From: Callaeas wilsoni
Taxonomy: Eukaryota > Chordata > Aves > Passeriformes > Callaeidae
Assembly (NCBI GenBank): GCA_013398955.1
Contig: VWPU01003052.1
Location: 1-64,000 of the forward strand
Length of the DNA stretch: 64,000 bases
Direction of reading: 5' to 3'
The notes beneath the pieces are model-generated. The model saw only the letters and a program-made list of their open reading frames with translations. It made no database searches and had not been told where the DNA came from. This document shows positions 50,503 to 60,773 of this stretch, in pieces; the first letter of the stretch is position 1, and each line of letters begins with the position of its first letter. Position numbers and translations under genes: made by a program.

Positions 50503-53399
50503 GTACAGGTGGAGACCATTGGTGTCAATGCATAATTATTTATTCTTAAATTAAACAAAAAAAAGTTTCTCACTGTTATTTAAAGTTGCAAGTTTAATCA
50601 AATTTCATCTGTGTAGGTGATGGAATAGCAGGACTTGTAGAACTTCACAAAATCCTAGAGAGCATTCAGGACAAGGCCCCAACTTCTGCACCATCACAAC
50701 TTCTTACATGATCGTAAAAACACAGGTGCAAGTGGAAGATGAAGAGAAGCCATAGAAGAAAATCATGGAACATAGGTTTTTTTTTTTTTTTTTTTTTGCA
50801 TGTAGTTTAACAGAAAGAAAGCATGCACTTCAAAATGTCACGTATAAGTTAAAGTAAATCTTAACAGAAACAAGATTTCCAGCCGCTTTGTGAGAACAAA
50901 AACCTAGGGGTAAGTAGTAAAAGTCAAGAAGATTTCAAAAGACATACTAAGGTTGGTGTGTCCATTAAAAGCATAAAAACTTTGCCTTTGTTTTTGATAC
51001 AGACTGCATTAATCAAAAACACAAAATTAACATAGTAGGGCTGAAGAAAAAAAAAAAGAATAACTACTTCCAGAGTGAATCATGGACACTTATTAGTTAA
51101 TTTTGCTCAATGTCTTAAATTGATAGTCCAATGCACAACAGCAAAAAGCCTACAGATATTCAAGAAAAAATTAGCCAAGAAAAATGAGGACAGTAAAAAT
51201 ATTTACTTCAGCTTTGTAAAGCATCTAATCCTACTTGTGAAAACCCTTGCTCAGTCTGAGTACAGACTGAAGAGCAGAAAGGTGGCATCAGTGCTACCTG
51301 CAGAGCAGTCTCTTCCCATGCGCAGTTGCTAAGCGAAGTCACTGTTCTGGATAGATGGAAGAAGACCAAAATCATTCTAAGGCAGTATCTACACATCACT
51401 GAAATTTTTTATGGAAACGTCTGAAATATAAAAGGGAAGTTCCAATAATTTGTGGTATGGTCGCTGAGCACACAACTGAATGATTTATATGAAGCATGGA
51501 CAGCAAGTGCACACCGTCTGGCTAAGGCCAAAGATCCCCAAGGGATCACAGGCTGCAAGCTGGACTACCTCCAATGGGAAACAACAGCATGTAAGAAAAC
51601 CAGCTGTTATCCTACAAATCTCTGAAAATCCAATGTCTTTGGAAATATAATACATGCCAGCCAGGAGGCAGTACAGATGTCAGAAGAACCTACTGTGTAC
51701 CTACAAACATAAGGAAAGACTTGCTCAACGTAAGGCAAAAACTTCAGGACCAAAAAGCAGCAGTACCATAACATCTGAGATTGTTATTTAGGCAGGTTGT
51801 AAAAGGTGTCTCAAAGTTTGTTTTCACCACAGTGAACAGCTGTGGCAATGCAAATAAGTAAAAGAATCTTCTTGCAAAGAGGAATCCTGAAAGTGTGCAT
51901 TCTTCTTTATATTTTTTTCGTTTTGTTTTTGTGTGTCTGTTTGTTTGTGCATAAGTAACCCTCATTTGTAAATAAATAAGGTGAAGAGATGGGAAGTTCT
52001 TGTTTATTTATCCAGTGCTTTGTGTAGGAGTAATCTACAAAGAAGCAATCATGGCACAGATCTATGTGCTGTAAAGATGAAGCTGACACACATGTATTTG
52101 GTATTCTCACCAAAAGAATCCAGTGTCTGGAAAAGATGATCCCACAGAGGCAGAGCAGTTGGCTTGGACTGAACTAAAATGCTGTTTAGCTAGAAGATGG
52201 GAATATTTTGAATTACTTGGGAACGATTAGCTGCTAGAGAATCAGACCACACGACAGCATTAAACATTCCAGGTAATAGGAATTAGGGCAAGGTTACTCC
52301 ACAATGAAGTTTCTCATTTTTCTTGGAGGAAATTCTGTTGTCATCTCAAGAACTACGTTTTATTTAGCACTCCAAGCCTTGTTTTTTCAGGATTAAGTGA
52401 AAATCCCAAGAAAGGCAGAAACAGTATGGTCTGTAACAGTGCATCTCAGAGCAGCAAAACACGTGTGTAAACACGTCTCCTTTTATGTCAGAATTTGTGG
52501 GTCAGACTTTACGACACTTTTCTCCAAGGCTTTCTACTAACTCCTCCACCACCATAAGGTGTGTCAGTTTGGGACATGCTCATTCCTTTCCCTCCCCGCT
52601 TCAGCGTGCTTTAGAATGAAATCAGAAAACAGAAATCCTGGCCTGGTTCTCGGTAGTCCAAAACTGAGAGTGTTTATGTAGAGCACAGTGCAATTCTGCA
52701 TCAAAAATGTGATTTTAAGTATTACACAACTTAAAATTTTAAATCTTTACCTCTGACTATGAAGATATGTAAATCCAGAACTGCAGAGGGCATGTTTTAG
52801 AGAGGCAAGGATTTTTTAAAGGTGAAGGAATTGAGGTGCAAAATTTCATCAGAGAGAAGGAACAAAATTAAAAGGATTGAACTTCTCCAGTACTGAATTT
52901 GAATTAAACAGTAATAGGTATGTATTTTCAGATTTTTTCAGATTATTTCAGATTCAGAACTGTTCATATTTCACATTGCTAAACCCTGTGTGATTCCTGA
53001 AGAGTTAATAACAGATAAAGGGTTGTAAGCAATTTATTTCCGAAAGTCTTCTGCATATATCAATTCAAGATGCCATATCAAATTTGTACTATTTACAGTT
53101 TATCAATTTATCTTTAAAAGTCTGTGAAGATAACAAATCTCTTCATATTTAAAAACCCACATAAGATTCAAAAGATTGTAAATTCTTACTAGGGTTGCAA
53201 GTGAAATTAACTGAGAAATTAAAACATTGACAGCCAGGAAAAAAAAAAGAAAGAAGGAAAGACACTTCAGCCATTCTTTTGGCTTCCTTCAGCTAGAATA
53301 TCATGATGCTTCTTAGAGTCATTCATTAGTTTTGTCATCGTGGGTGAACTTTATGGAAGAAAGAATAAAATTTTTGATGACAAATACCTAACAAGCTTC
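50503..53399. other. Non-coding stretch, no gene recognised
   Basis: Contains the T21 tract at 50,777-50,797, an A-rich run near 51,047-51,060 and a purine-rich run near 53,239-53,262. Frames such as 51,075-51,332 and 51,907-52,113 show no recognisable domain. Confidence 0.5.
50777..50797. repeat. Poly(T) tract, 21 bases
   Basis: A perfect run of 21 T, the longest homopolymer in the window. No antisense AATAAA lies immediately to its right. Confidence 0.9.
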
Positions 53400-53867
53400 T
53401 GGAGCCAAGGAGCTGTGCCTGCCAGGGGAACTAGAAGAGAAGGGGAGGGAGAAGTGGGGAGGGAGGGAGGAAAGAAGGAGAAATTAAAAGCCAGGAGCAG
53501 GGTTACCCACGCTGTAAAGGAAAGAGAACGTGGGACTGGAAACCGGATGTGAGTGGCAGTCTGCCAAGGCAACAGTTACGCCATCTGCAGCAGGGTCAGG
53601 AGTCAGAGCCGTCTTTGAAAGTGTGCCCTGAAGAAGACATCCAAACAGAACCAAGGAGGGCACTCTCCCTGCTTTGCGAGGATACCCAATATGCTGCTGA
53701 CAGTTTCCTGCCAGAGCTGCAGCCAGGCTCGGTGTGCTGTGGGAATGCTGCTTCAAGGTGGAGGCGCTGCCGGGACCCTTCTCCTGGGGCCCTGAGCACA
53801 CACGGCGCAGGGCGCTGCTGGCAGGACCCTGGGGCGCCCTGCCGCTGGCTGCAGCACCCCGTCTGCC
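53400..53867. other. GC-rich, CpG-containing segment of unknown origin
   Basis: Starts with a GGGA/GGAGG purine-rich run (about 53,436-53,480) and becomes steadily richer in G, C and CpG towards the minisatellite. Open frames exist in several frames on both strands (up to 187 codons), which is what GC-rich DNA with few stops gives. None contains a recognisable domain, and none begins at a convincing exon boundary. It could be part of a CpG island or an unrecognised repeat. Confidence 0.4.
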
Positions 53868-54003
53868 CCGGGATACCCCTGCTGCACCCACAGCGGGATA
53901 CCCGTGCCGCACCCACAGCGGGATACCCGTGCTGCACCCACAGCGGGATACCCGTGCTGCACCCACAGCGGGATACCCGTGCTGCACCCACAGCCTGAAC
54001 ACG
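53868..54003. repeat. 25-bp minisatellite, about 4.5 full units
   Basis: Units start at 53,881, 53,906, 53,931 and 53,956, each beginning GCTGCACCCACAGC (one has GCCGC) and ending GGGATACCCGT. A partial unit precedes them and another follows from 53,981. Four copies differ by a single base, so the array is recent. Because 25 is not divisible by 3 and no unit contains a stop in any frame, all six frames stay open across it, which explains the long overlapping frames here. Confidence 0.97.
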
Positions 54004-54070
54004 GGACAACATGGCACCAGCAAGTGGAGGACACTGCTGGCAAGCACAGGTGTGCCGCTTTGGACACAAA

Positions 54071-54587
54071 TGTCCCGGCAGCCCCTCCCTCACGGGTTCG
54101 GGAAAGGAACTTCTCAAACGAGCGTGAAAAAAACCCTGTTTATTTAACAAAAGCGAGTTCCCCCTCCCTTCCCAGAGGTGGAGGTCGGTGGGCCTCCGGC
54201 AGTTCTCTCACGTGTCCCAGGCCCAAGGCCCAAAGCCCAGCCGGGCCCTGCCGGTCGAGGGGTCCCAACCAGGAGTCCCGGAGATGGTGAGCCGGTCTCG
54301 GATGAATGAAAAAAGCCAAAAAGCCGTCCAAGAAGGAGCAGAAGCCGCTGAGGCAGGTCTCCGTCCCTCTCCAGCCGACAGCTGAAAAAGAAAGGGTTGC
54401 GAGCAACGCCCCCCTCCTCCGCTACTAGCAGAGGAAAGAAAAAAGTCTCCAGCTAGGTAAAAATATGTAAACATTCCGGCTGCAAGGTCAAGCGAGCCGC
54501 CCCGAAGAGTCCTCCCGGCTGCAGTGCAAAGGCACAAAAAAAAAACCTTCCAGCAGGCGACGGGGAATACAGAATCACCCCACGACA
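54071..54587 (-). mobile_element. Solo LTR of a second endogenous retrovirus type (ERVK-like)
   Basis: A GC- and CpG-rich element of about 517 bp that begins TGTCC and ends CGACA, giving TGTC...GACA termini on the minus strand. An AATAAA signal (plus 54,139-54,144) lies about 70 bp before its minus-strand 3' end, as in an R-U5 region. Flanks read CACAAA and CACAGG, a possible 6-bp duplication with two differences, which would fit a class II element. An alternative right end at 54,534 with a 4-bp CAAA duplication cannot be excluded. No primer-binding site or coding region follows, so it is solo. Open frames of 88-131 codons in it are not genes. Confidence 0.75.
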
Positions 54588-56299
54588 CACAGGCTAGCAG
54601 CAAAGGCTACCTGGCCACAAGCGACTTTTCCTGGAGGACAAAAGAGGGCCAGAGCCTGAGGGAACACCATCCTGCCCTTGGTGGCAGTGGTGCCACACAT
54701 GGTTGTTTGGCTTCTCTCTTCCTGAATGCGTTAGGGACAGATTTGGGCATTCTGATTACGGATTATTGCCAGTTTTTACTTGAATTGGGTTTTCTTTCTC
54801 CCCACTCCCCCTAAAAATTTGATATTGGAAAAAAACATAACATCCAGCTAACAGTGGCCTTTGGTACGTGATCTCAGTCAAATGACAGGGACAAAATATA
54901 GAGCCTATTCTCACCTGCACTTCAGTTTATCATGTCTGGAAGCCAGCCCTTTGTAAATACTTTACCTTTTTTTTTTTTTTTCATTTTTTCCTTTAGCTTT
55001 TTCCGTTTTTTAACCCCATTTTTCTCTGGTTTTTTGATTATTTTATTTCATGCCTTAAAGTGCATAGGTATTCCATCTTGTTCCAGTACAGTATTATATG
55101 AACTATAAGAGGAGGGGTCTTGAAATGCTTCTGTTCTAGTAATCCTCTTCCAGAGGGAGAGAACAGGGCAAAAGGCTAGCGAGAAATTTATTGTCTTGCA
55201 GGCAGTGTGTAATTACCATAACTTACAAAAAAAAAAAAGAAAAAGAAAAAAATCCACATGTTGGTGTGTTTGATTTAATGCCATCAGAATTGTAAGGTTA
55301 CATGAAATAAATGGCTAATTGGGTTAATTTAATAGCAGGTTAAATTTTTCTTTTATTTTGTGCTAAAGGAACATTAAAATGGTGCAGTTTTCAAGTGGTC
55401 TTAGAAAAGTAAAGTAGAGTTTCTTGATAAAAAAATACATATAGTGTTCCTACTGCTAGGTTTATGGTGGGAGCTACTGGCATTCTTCCAGTTCACCGCA
55501 TGAAAATCTAAGCTGCCTGTATAAGTACAGAATTTAGTGTTGGGTCTTAAGGTTTTGGTTGGCATGTTGCCAAAGATGTTATGTATTTAGCTGAGAAAAT
55601 TGCCTAGAAGTTAATTGAGAGGAAAACACTAATATACATCCTCCACCACCTTAAAAAATGCTATGGATGTGCATATGTTGCTGATCCTTGATAAGAGATG
55701 AGTGTTTGCAGCAAAGAATTAGCTTAAAATTGGTCCAAAATTGTCTAGATTGAATTTTTCAAGCCTCTCCCTTCACTACATTCACAGGTAATATTGTTGT
55801 TTCTCCTTTCTTTTTAATCTCCCTGCTTGCACCATCCTCAGACAGGCCAGCAGCAAGCCAGGACATGGTCACAGTCTTCTTTGGAGTGGGCAGAGCTGGA
55901 GCACGACAGCTTTGGGCCACCTCTAAGCACCAGGCAAAAGTAAATCTCCCCTTTCCTCTGCCCGAATTCCTTTTCTTGAGACAGCCCCAAAGCTTGTGAT
56001 GTGGCTGGTTGTCTTACTATCCCCACTATCCAGTAAAATCTGGAAGCTCGGTTACAGAGTGGGCATTGACACTTAAACCGCTTCAGAGCAGCAGATGGCT
56101 TTTTCTGCTGCACAACATGCCACACTGCACACTATCACCTAGCAGAGCATCTTGGGAGCACCAAGGGCCCGGAAAAGCCCCCTTACACTGGACAGCGAAA
56201 CCTCAGCAAATCAGCAATTTTTCATCTTGCCAGAAAAATTAGGTTATTTTCGTCTCAGTAAGTGAAAGATGGTCTTTAAACTGTACTGAGCCAGTCTGC
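54588..56299. other. Non-coding stretch right of the LTR
   Basis: AT-rich from 54,770. T-rich runs lie at 54,968-54,981 and A-rich runs at 55,227-55,250. The 55,838-56,200 part is less AT-rich and complex; its 95-codon minus-strand frame has no recognisable domain. Confidence 0.5.
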
Positions 56300-57140
56300 A
56301 GCCGCAGACCTTAAGTGGTTAATGATCACATCTGTAAGCAGGCTCCAGATCAGACAATAGACTATCTTTTGGAGCAAGGAGGCTGGGAGGCAAGAGGCAC
56401 AGGAAAACAAAATTAGGAGCTATACTGAAAGCAAATGAGCAAAACGCTTTCTTCCAATTGTGACCAGCTGTCTTCTTTTGTACACCCAGTGGATGCTCCC
56501 GATGCACTGATCTAGAAGAGACATGAGCAAAGTAGAAACAATGACATTTCGCTACTGTATGAATTCCCTCTCCCTTCACTTAATCCTGTTCTTACTGGGG
56601 CCTTGTGCTGAAAGCTGATAATTTTGATGGCCCCTGAATAAAGCCGGTAGCTTGAATTCCTGCCACCAGCCCCCGTATAATGAATTGGGCTAATGAATGC
56701 TAGTAAGTGGTAGGAATCTGTGACCAGCTGCATCAAGGCAGGTAATACAGCTCAGATTTAATTGGGAGCAGGTATTGGAAGGCTGTATTACTTTAATTGG
56801 TGAGGGGGTTTTATAAATGGAAGGGACAAAGTATAATGGACAAATTGTGCTGTACAATAGCACTTAAGCTGGGATTGTATGCATTCGTTAATCTGTTGAG
56901 GAATGAGGCAATTCTAAACAATTTTCTCAGTGAAACCAACTCCAGAAAGCTTGTCCCTTTTGTTCTCCCTTGGGAAAATGCAAGATTGAAACAGAAAATA
57001 CCTTTACCAAGGCAATCATTTGCCACGTGTGGAAAGCGGATACAGCTGTAAACTATGAAAGAGGGATCTTTGTAGTACAATAAAGGATGGAAAAAGAGAT
57101 AAAGCTGGGATAAGAGTGGGCCTGTCAGTGCATCCAAAGA
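56300..57140. promoter_or_regulatory. Candidate conserved non-coding element with homeodomain sites
   Basis: Complex sequence with no repeat signature. Within 120 bp it holds TAATGA at 56,678-56,683 and 56,691-56,696, TAATTG at 56,759-56,764 and 56,794-56,799, and a TTATAAAT at 56,811. The 108-codon minus-strand frame at 56,811-57,137 has no domain signature. The texture resembles vertebrate developmental enhancers in gene deserts. This is an inference; conservation was not tested. Confidence 0.3.
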
Positions 57141-60100
57141 AGGAATAAAGTGATGACATTTACAGTGACAGATGAGACTGTAAAGAGAACTCAGGACAAT
57201 TTAGAGAGGGAAATTTGATATTTAAAAGAAAGGGCTCTGATAATTAAAAGTAGCATTACATTAAACTGTTACGCATGTCATTAGTGACAGAAGGGAACTG
57301 GTGCCTTTTGAAAAGTTAATGATTCGCACAGACCTGCTCTTGAAACTTTGTATGTAGTAAAGTTCACTTGAACACAGCATACTGTATGCAACACGGCATA
57401 AATTTTCTCTGTGTTTCATAGTGGGAAATAAGAAAGTTATATGATAATATGGAAGGTGTACTGTAAATACCATATGCCAATGTGTGTACAGTGTGGGTGT
57501 GTATGTGTAGAATCGTTGTACGCTGGAGGTCCAAGGTAGAGTTGAAAACCCAGCATATATAAATATTGTCAAAAATGCTCATTCTGTGGAATCCTTGGAA
57601 AAGGCAGGGTGTCTTTTTCTCAAGGCACAGGTTCACACGTTTTATTTTTGTCTTGTTTGTGTTTAACTAGATCTGTTCAACCTAGTGTGCCTATGGCAAC
57701 AGAAGATAGCTTAAAGAATAACCTCTAAAGGTAGAGTGTATTTAAAGTGAAAGAACACAACACATGCAGCCAATTTATATGTCTGGTGCAGCTGTAACGG
57801 GTTAAGAGACCATTTGTAACCTAGTTCTTTTAGCAGGGTTTTTGCCCCAGTGTACTTCGTTACAGGTGGGAAAACAAGACGGGTTGTATGTCCTTCAGTG
57901 TTCATGTAGGCTGGGAAGTGGGAGGAGAAAAACAAAACAAAGCTGAAAATGAGTGTTGAATGGGCTTTCCCAGGATCCCCAGGTGGGTTTCATGTATTGC
58001 CTAATGCTGAAAATGAGACAGATTCAGCTTTCTGTACTGGTTGTAAAGGCTGAATTATCTTACTCTTACTATTGTTCATGACTTAAAGTCAATACACAAA
58101 GCTGGACCTTATTTCAGAAATTCTTTGTCAGTAAGAACTGTTTTGTGTTCTTTAACATTTTTTCATTTTTACGGATAAGGATAAAATTTGGTCTTAAGCT
58201 CACAAAATATTTATATATATATGCATAAGATAAATTCTAAATTAAAAATTATATGCAAGAGCAACATTATTAAATTCTAAAAAGGAGCATGAAATTAATA
58301 CTTATCCATTAGTGTGAAAGGATCATAATTTTTTTTGCAGAAATCTATGGTTAGCTCTGTGTGAACTGTAGCAAAGTTTGCCAGAAGGTAGGTGACTTAC
58401 ACAATAAAATAATCTATGACAGGAAAACAAAATACACACAGAACCACCTTTGTGGTGAGATATCATTCTTCAGCTCTCTAAATAAGATGATTAAACAGTG
58501 ACAGACACATAAGAATGCAGCTGGAAAATAACTTAGATTTAAAATAAAATACTATTTATATGATCTGAGCCGACTCCACTGAAATCCTAAAAAGGAGTAC
58601 TGATCAATCACTGAAAGTGTCCTAAGATTTTATATAATAATCATGTTTATTTGATATGGAGAAAATAAGGCAGCTTAAGGTCACCCTCTCTTCTGTCATA
58701 TAACGTATTATTCCTGTAGTGCATCTCTCTACCTAATCATATGACATTAAAAGACATCCAGGGAAACTTACTTCATGGAGGAAAAAGGACTTTCTTTCAA
58801 AAAAGCCTGTATTCCTGATCTTAACAAATTAAAAACAGACTCAGAAAGTGCAATGGCTTTAGTGGGCTGATTGAATGTTTTTAAGGAAGTTGGGACCACA
58901 AACTCTATGAAATTCTGGATTCTCCTTTCTCTCTCTGAGGTTCAGATGAATATCTAAACACAAAGAAAAAAAAAATCTTTTTCTTCTTTAGCCTGAAGAG
59001 AAATAGCCAAATTTCATTAACGTTTGGGATAGCTTGCTTTCTCCGTCTGTGCATGTATGTATATATTTTTAAATGCGTGTTTGAAATTAAAAAAATGTTT
59101 TCAGAAGACAGTTCTGAAAATAGTAGCCCTGTCACAGAGTTTCATTATCTACATCTGCTTGTGACTACCATTAAATTCTTATTCTTCAGGCTAGATTCTT
59201 GCATCCCTTGCATGACCTAAAGGAACATCAAGGAAAACAAAAACCAACAGTTAATTAACAATTTGAGAAAGGTCAGAGATCACTGGGCTTGGCACTGAAG
59301 TCCTTTAGAATAGGAACATGTGTTGTGTCCTACTTTTCCTAGTTAATGGGCAGGAGTCATGACTTTGGAAAGCCAGTTCTGTGGTCTTTGGAGTTAGAGT
59401 TCTCCCTGAAACCCTGCTGGAGTGCAGAGCTGAGCAGCATCTCCAGCATTCAACGAAGCCACCGCATTGTTTCAGTCTTCAGGCAGCTGCTTTGTACCCT
59501 CTCCATGGCACCAGTAATAGCTGGCTGTTACTCATCTGTGTTAGGTGAGGTTGGAGGAGAGGAACTAGCACTGACTTGTCTCTCCTCTCACAAGATCCCC
59601 AAACAGGTCTCACCACGCTGCTCTGTGGCCCATTGATGGAGCTCTTCTGTTTCTGGAACACCTAAGGTTTTCTGTGCAAAATAGCATGTAGGGCTTGTAA
59701 CTTATTCTTGCCTTTCCCAGGAAAAGGACATTAATTAATGAAATAAGTTTGTTTACTATCTTCCATAAATAGTATTCTTCATGAAAAATGCTAGTCTAGT
59801 TGTGGGATTCTGTGAAGGTGGGACTAAGAGGAGATTCTGCCAGTGGTAACAACATGTGGTCTGCATGTTGGAAGAACTTAAGAGTACAGTCCACTGTACA
59901 GTCCAGGTGAACATGTTTTGTATACTACTACCATTGTTTCTGGAAATGGATGGTTTTGATCTCGTTTTGATAGTTACTCCTTAAAGGTCAGATTATTGTC
60001 TGACCCTTTCCCTAGTCAACATGATTAAGTGATTGAGTGTGTAACTTGTGAATGCTTTTTCAGCTCCAACTTCTGCAGCTGGGGCAGCAGCCTTCATGCA

Positions 60101-60732
60101 ATTCCCATCATGTCTGGGCTGCGCAGGGGAAAAGCCACAGGAAAACAGCAATCTGTGCCCTCATCAGGATACCAGCATCCCTGCTGACTGAGCCCAATAC
60201 AGAGGTAGAAGTGAGTGCCCAAGCTGATCCCTGATGTGACTTCCAGATCCTGGGTCCTCTCAGTGGTCTTCCCAAGGAAATACTGCACTGCACTAGCGCC
60301 TAGGTAGGAGTGTTTGATAATGGCCTGGTTTACCTCAAGTGAATCTATTTATAAAGAAATGAAAGAAAGCTCCATGTGGTAAAAGTTGTAGAAAGGAGGA
60401 TAAATGAATTCTGAGAAGCAAAAGGTAAAGGAGTCTATTGAATGTACATCAGTCACTGGAATTTACATCCCAGATTTTTCTCATTCCTACATGTATTTGA
60501 GATTTTGCTATATTCCTTTTGCATCAGGAAATTCTTAATATAAATGGATACTGTTCTTACCTCTACATATATATGATTAAAACAGAGGGGAGATCTTGAG
60601 GTAATGTACATTAGTTTATTCCTCTCTTTCCTGTCTTTTTTGTAGAGTTATTTCCATAGCTTATTTGGATTGCTTCTCTCCTGATTTCATAATTTCAAAA
60701 TAAAACATAAAGTACATTCAATATCCTGGGGG
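57141..60732. other. Non-coding stretch, no gene recognised
   Basis: Contains GTGT-rich sequence near 57,480-57,512 and A/T-rich stretches. Overlapping frames at 57,261-57,636 (up to 103 codons) and 59,346-59,661 carry no recognisable domain. The 60,052-60,300 region is less AT-rich but unassigned. Confidence 0.5.
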
Positions 60733-60733
60733 A

Positions 60734-60772
<39 letters not shown>
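60733..60772. repeat. AAAG microsatellite, 10 copies
   Basis: A perfect 40-bp run of AAAG, preceded by a short G run. It is independent of the TTCC array. Confidence 0.97.

Positions 60773-60773
<1 letters not shown>

Noticed and set aside
53881..54003. CRISPR-like repeats of 25 bp
   Set aside because: Units are directly abutting without spacers, so this is a minisatellite.
53484..54047. 187-aa minus-strand frame in the GC-rich patch
   Set aside because: Driven by the 25-bp minisatellite and high GC; other frames are equally open.
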